Source of the DNA: Dermacoccus nishinomiyaensis
GTDB taxonomy: Bacteria > Actinomycetota > Actinomycetes > Actinomycetales > Dermatophilaceae
Assembly: GCF_900447535.1 (NCBI RefSeq)
Contig: NZ_UFXX01000001.1
Span: forward strand, 1,984,001 to 2,048,000
Reading direction: 5' to 3'
Length of the DNA stretch: 64,000 nt
The position numbers were made by a program, and so were the translations under genes. Below are positions 7,840 through 15,521 of the stretch, piece by piece. The notes under the pieces are model-generated. The model made no database searches. It had not been told where the DNA came from and worked only from the letters and a program-made list of their open reading frames with translations. Position 1 is the stretch's first letter. Every line of letters starts with the position of its first letter.

Positions 7840-8673
7840 ATGCGGCGAATAACGCTGCCGAGCGGAGAGTTCATCCCTGTGCTGGGCCAGGGCACCTGGG
7901 GCTGGGGTGAGGACCCCGGCCGCCGCAGCGACGAGGTCGCCGCGCTGCACGCCGGCCTCGAGCTGGGCATGACGCTGGTCGACACCGCCGAGATGTACGC
8001 CGACGGCGGCGCGGAGGAGGTGCTTGGTGAAGCATTGGCGGGTCGCCGCGACGAGGCGTTCTTGGTCAGCAAGGTCATGCCGTCCCACGCCTCCCGTTCC
8101 GGCACGATCGCGGCCTGCGAACGCAGCTTGAAACGCCTGGGCACCGATCGGATCGACCTCTACCTGCTGCACTGGCAGGGCGGGTACCCGCTGCCGGACA
8201 CGGTCGCGGCCTTCCAACAGCTGGTCGAGGACGGGAAAATCCGATACTGGGGCGTCAGCAACTTCGACCACCGGGCCCTCGCCGACCTGCGGGACGTGCC
8301 GGGCAGCAGCGGGCTGGCCACGGATCAGGTGCTGTACAACCTGTCGCGGCGAGGACCGGAGTACGACCTGCTGCCGTGGTGCACCGACCACCAGCTGCCG
8401 GTCATGGCGTATTCGCCGATCGAGCAGGGCCGCATCCTTCAGGACACGACGCTGAACGACGTCGCGGCCCGTCACGGCGTCAGCCCCGCGGCGGCGGCCA
8501 TCGCCTGGGTGCTGCGCCGCGACTCGCTCTGCACGATCCCCAAGGCGAGCAGCCCGCAGCATGTGCGCGACAACGCCACAGCACTGGACGTGGAGCTGAC
8601 CCGCGAAGACCTGGATGCTCTGGATCGAGCGTTTCCGCCGCCGAGCGGACCGCGACCACTAGAAATGCTGTGA
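7840..8673 (+). CDS. Aldo/keto reductase
   Basis: A 277-residue NADPH-dependent aldo/keto reductase (TIM barrel). It has the N-terminal strand GEFIPVLGQGTWGWGE, catalytic Asp and Tyr in LVDTAEMYADGG, Lys in FLVSKVMP, and His in YLLHWQGG. WGVSNFD marks strand 5, and a C-terminal cofactor-binding segment reads CTIPKASSPQHVRDNATALD. Its length is typical of the DkgA/YtbE group. ATG 7840 is preceded by GAAGGGAAG. It is the only intact gene in a segment bounded by fragments of a transposase, PfpI and LtrA, so it was probably acquired with them. The natural substrate cannot be named. Confidence 0.9.
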   Translation: MRRITLPSGEFIPVLGQGTWGWGEDPGRRSDEVAALHAGLELGMTLVDTAEMYADGGAEEVLGEALAGRRDEAFLVSKVMPSHASRSGTIAACERSLKRLGTDRIDLYLLHWQGGYPLPDTVAAFQQLVEDGKIRYWGVSNFDHRALADLRDVPGSSGLATDQVLYNLSRRGPEYDLLPWCTDHQLPVMAYSPIEQGRILQDTTLNDVAARHGVSPAAAAIAWVLRRDSLCTIPKASSPQHVRDNATALDVELTREDLDALDRAFPPPSGPRPLEML

Positions 8674-8769
8674 TCTTGCCCAGGCGCGCAGCCCGGTCAG
8701 TCCGGGCAGCGCGGCAGCACCGTAGGTGAGGGTGGGAGTTGCCGGGCTTGAGAGGGGATGATTTCGCGG

Positions 8770-8920
8770 ATGTCAGAGAACTCTGAGCCGGGCAGCCAGG
8801 CCGACGCGCGGGATAGCGGCAGCGGGTAGGTGGGCAACCTAGAGCTGTTCTTCGACCTGGTGTTCGTGTACGCCATGGCGCAGCTGACCCGGCTGGGGCG
8901 GGACGACGTTTCGTGGCGTT
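8770..8920 (+). pseudogene. LtrA (low temperature requirement A) remnant
   Basis: ATG 8770 opens MSENSEPGSQADARDSGSG, then an in-frame TAG at 8827. The same frame continues as VGNLELFFDLVFVYAMAQL and TRLGRDDVSW, the diagnostic first membrane segment of LtrA family proteins (LELFFDLVFVFA). The remaining ~330 residues are absent. A nonsense mutation plus 3' deletion make it a clear pseudogene. Confidence 0.75.
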
Positions 8921-8968
8921 CCCACCTTTCCCCAGCTACCCGACCCAACCGGCGCGCCCACACTCAAC

Positions 8969-9006
8969 TCTGAAGAGCCAGATTCGCAGATGTGGATGTA
9001 ACGCGC
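8969..9006 (-). repeat. 19-bp repeat family, two diverged units
   Basis: Read on the minus strand, GCGCGTTACATCCACATCT is followed without a gap by GCGAATCTGGCTCTTCAGA. They keep the GCG start and the 19-bp phase, and directly abut the terminator hairpin at 9001. They form the right edge of the accessory segment. Confidence 0.5.
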
Positions 9007-9046
9007 AGGAGGGGCAGGTGGACATCCACCTGCCCCTCCTGCGCGT
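9001..9046. terminator. Bidirectional intrinsic hairpin
   Basis: A perfect 22-bp inverted repeat (9001-9022 and 9025-9046) with only a CA loop, between the converging accessory segment and the POT transporter gene. There is no U-tract, as usual in high-GC actinobacteria. Confidence 0.75.
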
Positions 9047-9101
9047 CTCGCGGCGTCACCTCAATGAGGCGTCAGCTCAGCGCGTCGTCACGACGCATTG
9101 T

Positions 9102-10691
9102 TCACGCCGTCTTGACGGCTTCGACGTCGCGCATGTGGCGCCCGATCCACGGCACGAGGGCCATGAGGACGAGCGAGAAGCCTGCGGTGATGAGGCCGAG
9201 CGTCAGGAAGAACGTCGTGTCGCTGAGGCCCTCCATGAGACGGATGGCCTGCGCGGCGGCCGACTGGCCGACGGCGGACGTCAGGTACCACAGCGCCATC
9301 GCCTGGGTCGTGAACGCGGCGGGTGCGAGCTTCGTCGTCGCGGAGATGCCGACGGGCGACAGGCACAGTTCGCCGATCGTCTGGACGACGAAGACGCTCG
9401 CGAGCGCCCACATCGGCGCCGTCGGGCCGTGCGGCCACAGGTGCGAGTAGAACGCGAGCAGCACGAACGACAGGCCGGCCATGAGCACGCCGAACGCGAA
9501 CTTCGCGCCGGTGCTCGGGAACTTGCCGGCGCGGCGCAGCCACATCGCGGCGAAGACGGGCGCGAGGGCCACGACGAACAGCGGGTTGACGCTCTGGAAG
9601 AACTCGGCGTTCACCTTGATGCCGAAGATCGAGCCGAGGTCGGTGCGCTCGGCGGCGAACGCGGCCATCTTGCTCGCGGCCTGCTCGAAGATCATCCAGA
9701 ACAGCGCGGCGCCGATCCACAACGGCACGTACGCCTGCAGGTGGCGGCGTTCGGCGGCGCTCACCTTGGGGCTCTTGAACATCATCGCGAACATGCCGAC
9801 GGCGGCGATGACGGACATCACCGTGACGGTGTTGATGACGCCGTCCGCGGTCGTGCCCGACAGGGCGAAGCAGATCGCGGCGACGGCCGCGACGCCGACG
9901 ACGCCGAGCCCCACGCGTCGCATGGCGGTGCCGCGTTCGGCCGCGGTGAGCGGGCTCGTCGGGTTCGTTCCTGCGCCGTGCAGGTGCTTGCGGAACACGA
10001 ACAGGCCGATCAGCCCGAAGGCCATGCCGACAGCCGCGGCGGAGAATCCGGCGTGGAAACCCCACCTGTCCTTGAGGAACGTCACGACGAACGGCGCGCA
10101 GAACGAGCCGATGTTCACCGACATGTAGAAGATCGAGAAACCGGCGTCGCGACGGCCGTCCCCGCGGTCGTACAGCTGCCCGACGACCGCCGAGATGGAC
10201 GCCTTCTGCAGACCCGTTCCGAGCGCGACGGTGGCGATGCCGACCCACGACATCGCCGCGATCGGCAGCGCGAGGAAGACGTGGCCGAGCATGATGATGA
10301 CGGCGCCGTACAGCGTCGCGCGGAAGGCGCCGATGACGCGGTCGGCGAGCCACGCGCCGACGACGCTGAGCAGGTAGACCGACGCACCGTACGTCGCGAC
10401 GATCGACAGGGCTGTCGGCTGGTCGATGCCGAGCCCGCCGTCGCTGACGGCCGTGTAGAGGTAGTACGCGAGGATGGCGCGCATGCCGTAGTAGCTGAAG
10501 CGTTCCCACAGTTCGGCGTTGAACAGCGTGCCCAGGCCGGAGGGGTGGCCGAGGAAACCGCGGTCGTCGAGCGACGGCCGGGTGCGGCCACCGGAGAGGG
10601 CGACGCGCGGTGCGTCGACGTCGGGCGAGTTCGCAGCGCCGGGCTCAGGCGTCGCGGATGACGCGCCGTGGCTGGCGGGGGAGTCGACCAT
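9102..10691 (-). CDS. POT/PTR family proton-dependent oligopeptide transporter
   Basis: A 529-residue, 12-14-helix major-facilitator-type symporter that takes up di- and tripeptides with protons. After a ~45-residue charged cytoplasmic tail it shows NAELWERFSYYGMRAILAYY, the ExxERFxYYG proton-coupling motif of the family. Later segments include WLADRVIGAFRATLYG, LPIAAMSWVG and VGQLYDRGD, with a C-terminal ELCLSPVGISATTKLAP signature. The length is normal for the DtpT/YclF group. ATG 10691 is preceded by a CGAAGGAC stretch on the minus strand. It stands alone between two hairpins at 9001 and 10738. The substrate range is inferred from the family only. Confidence 0.92.
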   Translation of the reverse strand: MVDSPASHGASSATPEPGAANSPDVDAPRVALSGGRTRPSLDDRGFLGHPSGLGTLFNAELWERFSYYGMRAILAYYLYTAVSDGGLGIDQPTALSIVATYGASVYLLSVVGAWLADRVIGAFRATLYGAVIIMLGHVFLALPIAAMSWVGIATVALGTGLQKASISAVVGQLYDRGDGRRDAGFSIFYMSVNIGSFCAPFVVTFLKDRWGFHAGFSAAAVGMAFGLIGLFVFRKHLHGAGTNPTSPLTAAERGTAMRRVGLGVVGVAAVAAICFALSGTTADGVINTVTVMSVIAAVGMFAMMFKSPKVSAAERRHLQAYVPLWIGAALFWMIFEQAASKMAAFAAERTDLGSIFGIKVNAEFFQSVNPLFVVALAPVFAAMWLRRAGKFPSTGAKFAFGVLMAGLSFVLLAFYSHLWPHGPTAPMWALASVFVVQTIGELCLSPVGISATTKLAPAAFTTQAMALWYLTSAVGQSAAAQAIRLMEGLSDTTFFLTLGLITAGFSLVLMALVPWIGRHMRDVEAVKTA

Positions 10692-10737
10692 GGTGGGTCG
10701 TCCTTCGGTAGGCGGTCACCAGTGCGCGGGGACGGCA

Positions 10738-10763
10738 ATGGCCGCACCGATCGGTGCGGCCAT
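10738..10763. terminator. Perfect 26-bp palindrome, probable terminator of the HAD gene
   Basis: ATGGCCGCACCG and its exact complement, no loop, 70 bp downstream of the HAD gene and 47 bp upstream of the POT start. It could instead be an operator for the transporter. Confidence 0.5.
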
Positions 10764-10832
10764 CAACTGTAGTCAACGGGTGTTTTTGTGAGCGAAACAC
10801 CCTGACGCGTGGTGTCCTTGTGCCCCGTCGCC

Positions 10833-11447
10833 TCAGGCGGGGGTGACCCCGTCGAGCGCCGTCGCGAGGGTCGCCTCGCTGCTCGGCATGAGCCCCGCGA
10901 TGATGGCGCGGGCCTCATCGATGGCGTCGAGGGCCTCGGGCAGGTCGAGCAGCGAGTGGATCTCGGCGCTGGGCATCGTCTCCGAGAGGTTGGCGACGCG
11001 GTCGCGGTTGAGCCACACCGTCAGCCAGCCGCGCTCGGCCGCCTTCGCGAAGGGTCCGACGGTGTTGCTGATGAGCACGACGTCGTCGGGGGTGGAGCCG
11101 CTCTCGGCGATGACGGCGTCGATGCGCTCGAACGTGGCGAGCCAGTTGAGGTCGGCTTCGGTGTCGTGCAGCTCGGGCGGCAGGTCCGACGGTGCTCCGG
11201 GCGCGTCGACGTGGGTGGCGAACGGGGGCAGGACGTGCTCATGGCCGGCGGGCATGGGTGCGTAGTCGATGAGGTTGACGCTGCCGCGCTCCGCCAGGTC
11301 GACCATGGCGGGCAGGACGTCGGGGAACAGCTCGGGCGCGCGCGTGGCGTCGTCGACGTGGGAGGGTTCGTCGAGGAGGCCGGTGAGCATGTGGCCCCGC
11401 CTGTCCCACAGGGTTTCGTCGCCATCGAACCACACAGAGAAAGTCAC
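10833..11447 (-). CDS. HAD superfamily hydrolase
   Basis: A 204-residue haloacid-dehalogenase-fold protein. Motif I is WFDGDETLW with nucleophile Asp8 and acid/base Asp10. The motif II region is DVVLISNTVGPFAKAAERGWLTVWLNRD, in which the usual Ser/Thr is in ISNT and the basic residue probably in AKAAERG. The size suits a phosphatase of the HAD IA type with a small helical cap. The substrate is not predictable. It begins at ATG 11447 (MTFSVWFDG). There is no operon partner: the POT gene lies downstream behind a palindrome and the LysE-type exporter upstream is in the same direction, 120 bp away. Confidence 0.8.
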   Translation of the reverse strand: MTFSVWFDGDETLWDRRGHMLTGLLDEPSHVDDATRAPELFPDVLPAMVDLAERGSVNLIDYAPMPAGHEHVLPPFATHVDAPGAPSDLPPELHDTEADLNWLATFERIDAVIAESGSTPDDVVLISNTVGPFAKAAERGWLTVWLNRDRVANLSETMPSAEIHSLLDLPEALDAIDEARAIIAGLMPSSEATLATALDGVTPA

Positions 11448-11567
11448 GGCACCAGCGTGACAGATGAACGGGTTTCTACCTAGTCCGGTGCTCGCATCTT
11501 GCCGCGATCTCTACGCGCCGGGCTATAGTACGGCGCCTTCGGACGCTCGTGCGGCGCGGTAGGGCGG

Positions 11568-12170
11568 TCAGGACGACGTCACGAGCAGTGCGGCGAAGAC
11601 GAACATCATGACGCCGACGACCGTGTCGATGACCTGCCAGGTGCGGGCGTTGCGGACGAGGGGCGTCAGCAGACGCGCGCCGAGCCCGAGCGCGACGAAC
11701 CACAGCACGCTCGCGCTGATCGACCCGACGTAGAACCACCAACGCCCTTGCGCGCCATGGGAGTTCGCGACGGTACCGAGCATGACGACCGTGTCGAGAT
11801 AGACATGCGGGTTGAGGAACGTCAGGCCCGCGACGGTGGCGGCGGCCGCACGCCGGCTCATCGGGGGCGCGTCGGCTGGGCTGAGGCTGCCCGCGTGGCG
11901 CGCGTTCTTGAACGAGTTGAGCCCGAACCAGACGAGATAGGCCGCACCCAGCCACTTGATCACGCGCAGCGCGTCCGGATGCGCGGAGACGACGGCACCC
12001 ATGCCGAGCACACCGGCGAGTTCGAGGACGATGTCGCCGAGCGCGCAGATGACGACGACGAGCCCGACGTGGTGACGCAGCAACCCCTGACGCAGGACGA
12101 AGGCGTTCTGCGATCCGATGGCGACGATGAGGCCGAGGCCGGTGAGGAAGCCGGTGAGCAGGTGCGTCAT
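11568..12170 (-). CDS. argO: LysE/ArgO family amino acid exporter
   Basis: A 200-residue inner-membrane exporter for basic amino acids (L-arginine, and L-lysine in LysE). It carries the family signature GLIVAIGSQNAFVLRQGL near the N-terminus, then about six hydrophobic segments, including LNPHVYLDTVVMLGTVA with the conserved Asn-Pro-His of LysE. ATG 12170 (MTHLLTG) matches the family start; the open frame extends 14 codons further but that part is not conserved-looking. It is divergent from the LysR-type regulator at 12255, the classical lysE-lysG / argO-argP arrangement. The 84-bp gap should hold the regulator's site. Basic amino acids binding the regulator would induce export. Confidence 0.9.
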   Translation of the reverse strand: MTHLLTGFLTGLGLIVAIGSQNAFVLRQGLLRHHVGLVVVICALGDIVLELAGVLGMGAVVSAHPDALRVIKWLGAAYLVWFGLNSFKNARHAGSLSPADAPPMSRRAAAATVAGLTFLNPHVYLDTVVMLGTVANSHGAQGRWWFYVGSISASVLWFVALGLGARLLTPLVRNARTWQVIDTVVGVMMFVFAALLVTSS

Positions 12171-12254
12171 GGCAGTGACGTTAGGGGTGTGCGTGGATGA
12201 AGGACAGTTCATGAAACTGTGGGTACTTCAGTTCTGCTTCACTAGGGTGGCCCC
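12171..12254. promoter_or_regulatory. argO/argP divergent promoter region
   Basis: 84 bp between the two start codons. It contains the AT-rich, partly symmetric stretch ACAGTTCATGAAACTGTGGG at 12205-12224, in which ACAGTTTCATG-type halves CAGTT and AACTG form an inverted repeat. This is a plausible LysR-type regulator site. Assignment is by position and symmetry only. Confidence 0.45.
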
Positions 12255-13121
12255 ATGAAACTGCGTGGCGAGTGGCTCGAGGCGCTCCTGGCCTGCGTCG
12301 ACGAGGGGACGTTCGACGGGGCGTCGGCCGCGCTGCGGGTGTCGCCGTCGGCGATCTCGCAGCGCATCAAGGCGCTCGAACAGGCAGTCGGGCAGGTCGT
12401 CCTCGTGCGCACCTCGCCCGTGCACGTCACCGCCGTCGGGGAGGTCCTGCTGCGCGGAGCGCGGCAGCGGGCTCTCGTCGACGCCGAGTTGCAGCGCGCG
12501 CTCGGTTCGGCGGCGCCGGGTCGGACGCTGCCGGGTGCCGTCGTCGACCTGCCGGTCGCCGTCAACGCCGACTCGCTCGCGACATGGTTCGTCGAGGTGC
12601 TCACCACGGTGGCCGAGTGGGGTGACGCGCGGCTGCGGGTCTTCGTCGAGGATCAGGATCACTCGGCGCGGCTGCTGCGCGAGGGTGCCGTCCTGGCTGC
12701 GGTGACGGCGAGTTCTGCTGCAGTGCAAGGATGTTCGGTCAGTGAACTGGGCGTCATGCGCTACGTACCGCTCGTGCGTCGCGACCTGTGGGAGCGCTGT
12801 TCGGGGCGCCTCGCCGAGCTGCCGACGCTGCGTTTCAACGACCGCGACGACCTGCAGCGTCGCATCCTCGCCGATGTCGGCCTCGAGCCGCGCGTCGAGC
12901 ACGTCGTCCCGTCCGCCGAGGGTTTCGCCGCGGCGGTGCGGGCTGGCCTCGGATGGGGCATGGTGCCGGAGGGGCTCGCGGACGAGGACGATCACCTCAG
13001 GCGCATGCCGGGCGTCGGCGACCTCGACGTGCCCCTGTTCTGGCAGTGCTGGCGCCTCGAGACTCGCGCGCTCGCGCGGCTGACGGATGAGGTGACGTCC
13101 GCGGCGCATCGGTTGCGGTGA
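12255..13121 (+). CDS. argP: LysR family transcriptional regulator, ArgP/LysG type
   Basis: A 288-residue LysR-type regulator. The N-terminal winged helix-turn-helix covers residues 1-65 (WLEALLACVDEGTFDGASAALRVSP then SAISQRIKALEQAVGQVVLVR). The effector domain follows with VAVNADSLATWFVEVL, which is typical of ArgP/IciA/LysG. The divergent exporter gene next door supports an arginine/lysine-responsive activator of that exporter. It begins at ATG 12255, 9 bases after a weak GGTGG. The recognition helix is intact and the length is normal. It is probably co-regulated by its own binding at the shared promoter. Confidence 0.92.
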   Translation: MKLRGEWLEALLACVDEGTFDGASAALRVSPSAISQRIKALEQAVGQVVLVRTSPVHVTAVGEVLLRGARQRALVDAELQRALGSAAPGRTLPGAVVDLPVAVNADSLATWFVEVLTTVAEWGDARLRVFVEDQDHSARLLREGAVLAAVTASSAAVQGCSVSELGVMRYVPLVRRDLWERCSGRLAELPTLRFNDRDDLQRRILADVGLEPRVEHVVPSAEGFAAAVRAGLGWGMVPEGLADEDDHLRRMPGVGDLDVPLFWQCWRLETRALARLTDEVTSAAHRLR

Positions 13122-13246
13122 TCGCCGGCGGGCGCCCCATTCGTGCGTCCTGGTGCGCTTCGGGGATGTCGCGGCAGGAGTGATGACGGACCGCCGGACG
13201 GATTTTCGTCACTTCATGTGGGCCAAATCAACACCATCATTCTAAG

Positions 13247-13265
13247 TAAGGTTAGGGTCACCTCA
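13247..13265 (+). promoter_or_regulatory. DtxR/IdeR-like operator
   Basis: TAAGGTTAGGGTCACCTCA agrees at about 15 of 19 positions with the DtxR/IdeR consensus TTAGGTTAGSCTAACCTAA, by eye. It ends two bases before the CopD start codon, so binding would block transcription or a leaderless start. This suggests repression when Fe(II) is plentiful. Confidence 0.55.
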
Positions 13266-13267
13266 CT

Positions 13268-14458
13268 ATGAGCATGGTTGTCACGGCTGCGGCCCTCCCC
13301 GATGTCATCCCGCCGGTGTGGCGGATCCTCACGAAGTTCGCCTATTTCATGGGCCTGGCCTGCGCCATCGGCGGCGTCTGGACGTACCTGAGTGTCGTCC
13401 GGCCCGCCGTCCGACGCGACACGACGGTGAACCCCGATGACGCGGCGCTCCTGACGCGTCGTGCGCTGCGTCTGGCAGCCGTCGGCACGATCGTCCTGCT
13501 CGTCGTCGCCTGGTTCCAGCTCGCGGCCCGCGTCGCGCGGGCCGGCAAGGGGATGGCGTACGCCGACGCGCTGCGCCCGTCGGCCGTCGCCGATTACCTG
13601 ACGAAGCCCGCCAAGGCCGGCGAGTGGATCTCGACCGGTGCGCTCGTGACCGTCGCCAACGTCTGCATCGTGCTTGCGGCGCTCGTCCTGCTGCCGATGC
13701 TGTTCGGCCGGATGCCGCGCTGGTCGCACGCCGCCGCCGTCGCCGCCGCAGGGCTGACGGTCGCCGCCTCGCTGGTGCCGTCGATCCCGACGAAGGCCGT
13801 CGAGTTCGGCGACGTCGTCGCCAAGATGCTCATCCAGGCGCACATCATCGGGGGCTCGCTCTGGGTCGGCGGGCTCATCGCGCTCGCGCTGCTGGCTCGC
13901 ACGCGACGCCATCTCGACGTCAGCGCCGGTGACGTGTGGGCACGAATCTGGGCGCGGTTCGGCGTGCTCGCGCTCGTTGCCGTAGGCATGGTGCTCGTCT
14001 CCGGGGTGTGGCTGACGTACCGCGAGGTCGGGCCGTGGGAGCAGTTCGTGACGACGCCGTTCGGGCGCTTCCTGCTCGCGAAGATCGTCCTCGTCGTCGG
14101 TCTTGTCGCCGCCGGGGCGTACAACCAGCTCGTCCTCATGCCGAAGATCGCCCGCGCGCAGCGGGCGGGGCGCGGCAGCAACGTGTTCGCGTACGTCCTC
14201 GTGACGTTTCCGCGCGTCGTGCTGACGGAGGTCGTCCTCGGCATCGGCGTCCTCGCGATCGTGCCGTTCCTCAACGGTTCGGCGCGGGCGCAGGCTGCCG
14301 GCCACGAGGTCGAGGGCCCCGTCATCGACGGTCGTCTCTTCAGCGCCGGCCTGCTGCTCGTCGCCACCCTCGCAGCGTCGTTCTACGCCACGGCGAAGGC
14401 GTCGGACGGCCTCGGCCGCCGCGACCTGACGGGGGAGGGGGTGGCCGCCACGAGCTGA
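13268..14458 (+). CDS. CopD domain membrane protein
   Basis: A 396-residue polytopic membrane protein of the copper-resistance D family (CopD/YcnJ-type), associated with copper transfer across the membrane. About nine hydrophobic segments are visible. The core is AHIIGGSLWVGGLIALALL followed by FGVLALVAVGMVLVSGVW, with FGRFLLAKIVLVVGLVAAGAYNQ as in the CopD domain, near residues 195-330. No fused CopC or YcnI domain and no cytochrome-c oxidase assembly domain are present. There is no obvious Shine-Dalgarno; a leaderless transcript is possible. A DtxR-like box immediately upstream suggests iron control, unusual for a copper protein. A strong hairpin 18 bp downstream shows it is monocistronic. 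Confidence 0.85.
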   Translation: MSMVVTAAALPDVIPPVWRILTKFAYFMGLACAIGGVWTYLSVVRPAVRRDTTVNPDDAALLTRRALRLAAVGTIVLLVVAWFQLAARVARAGKGMAYADALRPSAVADYLTKPAKAGEWISTGALVTVANVCIVLAALVLLPMLFGRMPRWSHAAAVAAAGLTVAASLVPSIPTKAVEFGDVVAKMLIQAHIIGGSLWVGGLIALALLARTRRHLDVSAGDVWARIWARFGVLALVAVGMVLVSGVWLTYREVGPWEQFVTTPFGRFLLAKIVLVVGLVAAGAYNQLVLMPKIARAQRAGRGSNVFAYVLVTFPRVVLTEVVLGIGVLAIVPFLNGSARAQAAGHEVEGPVIDGRLFSAGLLLVATLAASFYATAKASDGLGRRDLTGEGVAATS

Positions 14459-14475
14459 TCCGTACCGCACACGCC

Positions 14476-14526
14476 GAACGACCGCACCCACAGGTTGCCA
14501 CCTTCTCTGATCGGGTGCGGTCGTTC
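14476..14526 (+). terminator. Terminator of the CopD gene
   Basis: A 14-bp perfect stem: GAACGACCGCACCC at 14476 and its complement at 14513-14526, 18 bp after the CopD stop codon. Confidence 0.75.
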
Positions 14527-14631
14527 CATGTCTGCAAGCGACGGGGGCTCGCAGGCGCGATGACGGAGTGTGGCGATCACGGGCGGCCCGGATGCTGTCT
14601 CAGCACGGCACGGATCGCCGAGCCGCGCAGT

Positions 14632-14865
14632 TCACGGCGTTGTCGGCGTCTGCCCGGGTGCGTAGGTCGTGTATCCGGACGGGATCGGATCGCCGCTTTT
14701 GACGCACGTCTGCCCGGGCCCGTCTCCCTTGTCCTTGACGGGGTAGGAGCCGCTCGAGCAAACCTTCTCGTCGATCGGATTGCACGCCGAAACGGCTGTG
14801 AGCCCCGCGGTGAGAACGACGCTGACGCCGATTGTGCGGAGGAACCCTGCGCGGAAGAACGCCAT
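14632..14865 (-). CDS. Small secreted lipoprotein, SCO0607-like
   Basis: 77 residues: a signal peptide with lipobox VSAC (Cys28), then a short extracellular domain CSSGSYPVKDKGD, GQTCVKSGDPIPSGYTTYAPG. The spacing of two Cys and the PxGYxxYxxG ending resemble the actinobacterial SCO0607 family of lipoproteins, whose function is unknown. ATG 14865 (MAFFRAGFL) fits the signal peptide; ATG 14886 (MTGVTGI) is an alternative. It is convergent with the CopD gene across the hairpin at 14476. Confidence 0.65.
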   Translation of the reverse strand: MAFFRAGFLRTIGVSVVLTAGLTAVSACNPIDEKVCSSGSYPVKDKGDGPGQTCVKSGDPIPSGYTTYAPGQTPTTP

Positions 14866-14940
14866 GATGCCTGTCACCCCTGTCATCGAGGGCCGCCGGC
14901 TGCGGCCGTCGTCAGTACAGCACTCAGACGGGCCCGCGGG

Positions 14941-15135
14941 GTGAGTAGTTGTACCCGGTTCATCGGGTACTCCCCGTTGGCGGGCCGGGTCTTGACCGTC
15001 ATCGCCTATCGGGATGACGGTGGTGATCTGCACCTGATCAATGCCTGGCCCGCGACCCCGGCCGTCCTGAAGATCTACCGAGAGGAACGCGAGCCCCAAC
15101 CGAGCCGAGGTCTACTCCGCGCCGCCGTCCGCTAG
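14941..15135 (+). pseudogene. C-terminal remnant of a small toxin-like protein
   Basis: GTG 14941 opens a 64-residue frame reading FIGYSPLAGRVLTVIAYRDD, then LHLINAWPATPAVLKIYREE. The pattern GR-hLTVIhh…GxxHxhNAWxAsxxxxxxYxE is what I recall for the C-terminal half of small actinobacterial toxin-like proteins normally encoded next to an antitoxin. The first half is missing and no antitoxin is present. It may still be an expressed short protein; family assignment is from memory of the pattern. Confidence 0.35.
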
Positions 15136-15145
15136 CGTCGAGGCC

Positions 15146-15514
15146 ATGACGAACTCGCACCCCGACGAGCGCTCCATGCGCGAACGCATGCTGGCCGGCG
15201 ACCTGTACCTCGCCGACGATCCGCAGCTCGCCGCCGAATCGGATCGCGCGTAGCCCCTCACGCATCGCATCAACACGATGGACCTGACGGCGCACGACGA
15301 GCGACGCGCCCTGCTGCGCGAACTGTTCGGAGCCTTCGGGGACGACAGCGAGATCCGACCGCCGCTGCAGGTCGACTACGGCTACCGCACGACGATCGGG
15401 GCGCGCACGTTCGCGAACTTCGGCTTCGTGTGCCTCGACGTCGCCGAGGTGACGATCGGCGCGAACACCGTCGTCGCCGCCGGCAACCCCGCGCGCGTCG
15501 TCCGCGAGATCTGA
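15146..15514 (+). pseudogene. Maltose/galactoside O-acetyltransferase (maa/lacA) pseudogene
   Basis: The frame from ATG 15146 reads MRERMLAGDLYLADDPQL, the Maa N-terminal domain. An in-frame TAG lies at 15251. The same frame then continues THRINTMDLTAHDERRALL, ANFGFVCLDVAEVTIG and ends VVAAGNPARVVREI. Intact members carry about 70 more residues of hexapeptide repeats, with the catalytic His, between VTIG and the final NTVVAAGNPA. That block is precisely deleted here. Two independent lesions make it non-functional. Confidence 0.85.
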
Positions 15515-15521
15515 CGGCGCG

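Noticed and set aside
8913-10661. 582-codon plus-strand frame over the POT transporter
   Set aside because: Antisense of a well-supported transporter, His/Arg/Glu/Asp-rich.
13214-14491. Long minus-strand open frame antisense to the CopD gene
   Set aside because: Arg/Glu/His-rich translation without domains, typical of the antisense frame of GC-rich genes. The plus strand encodes a clear membrane protein.
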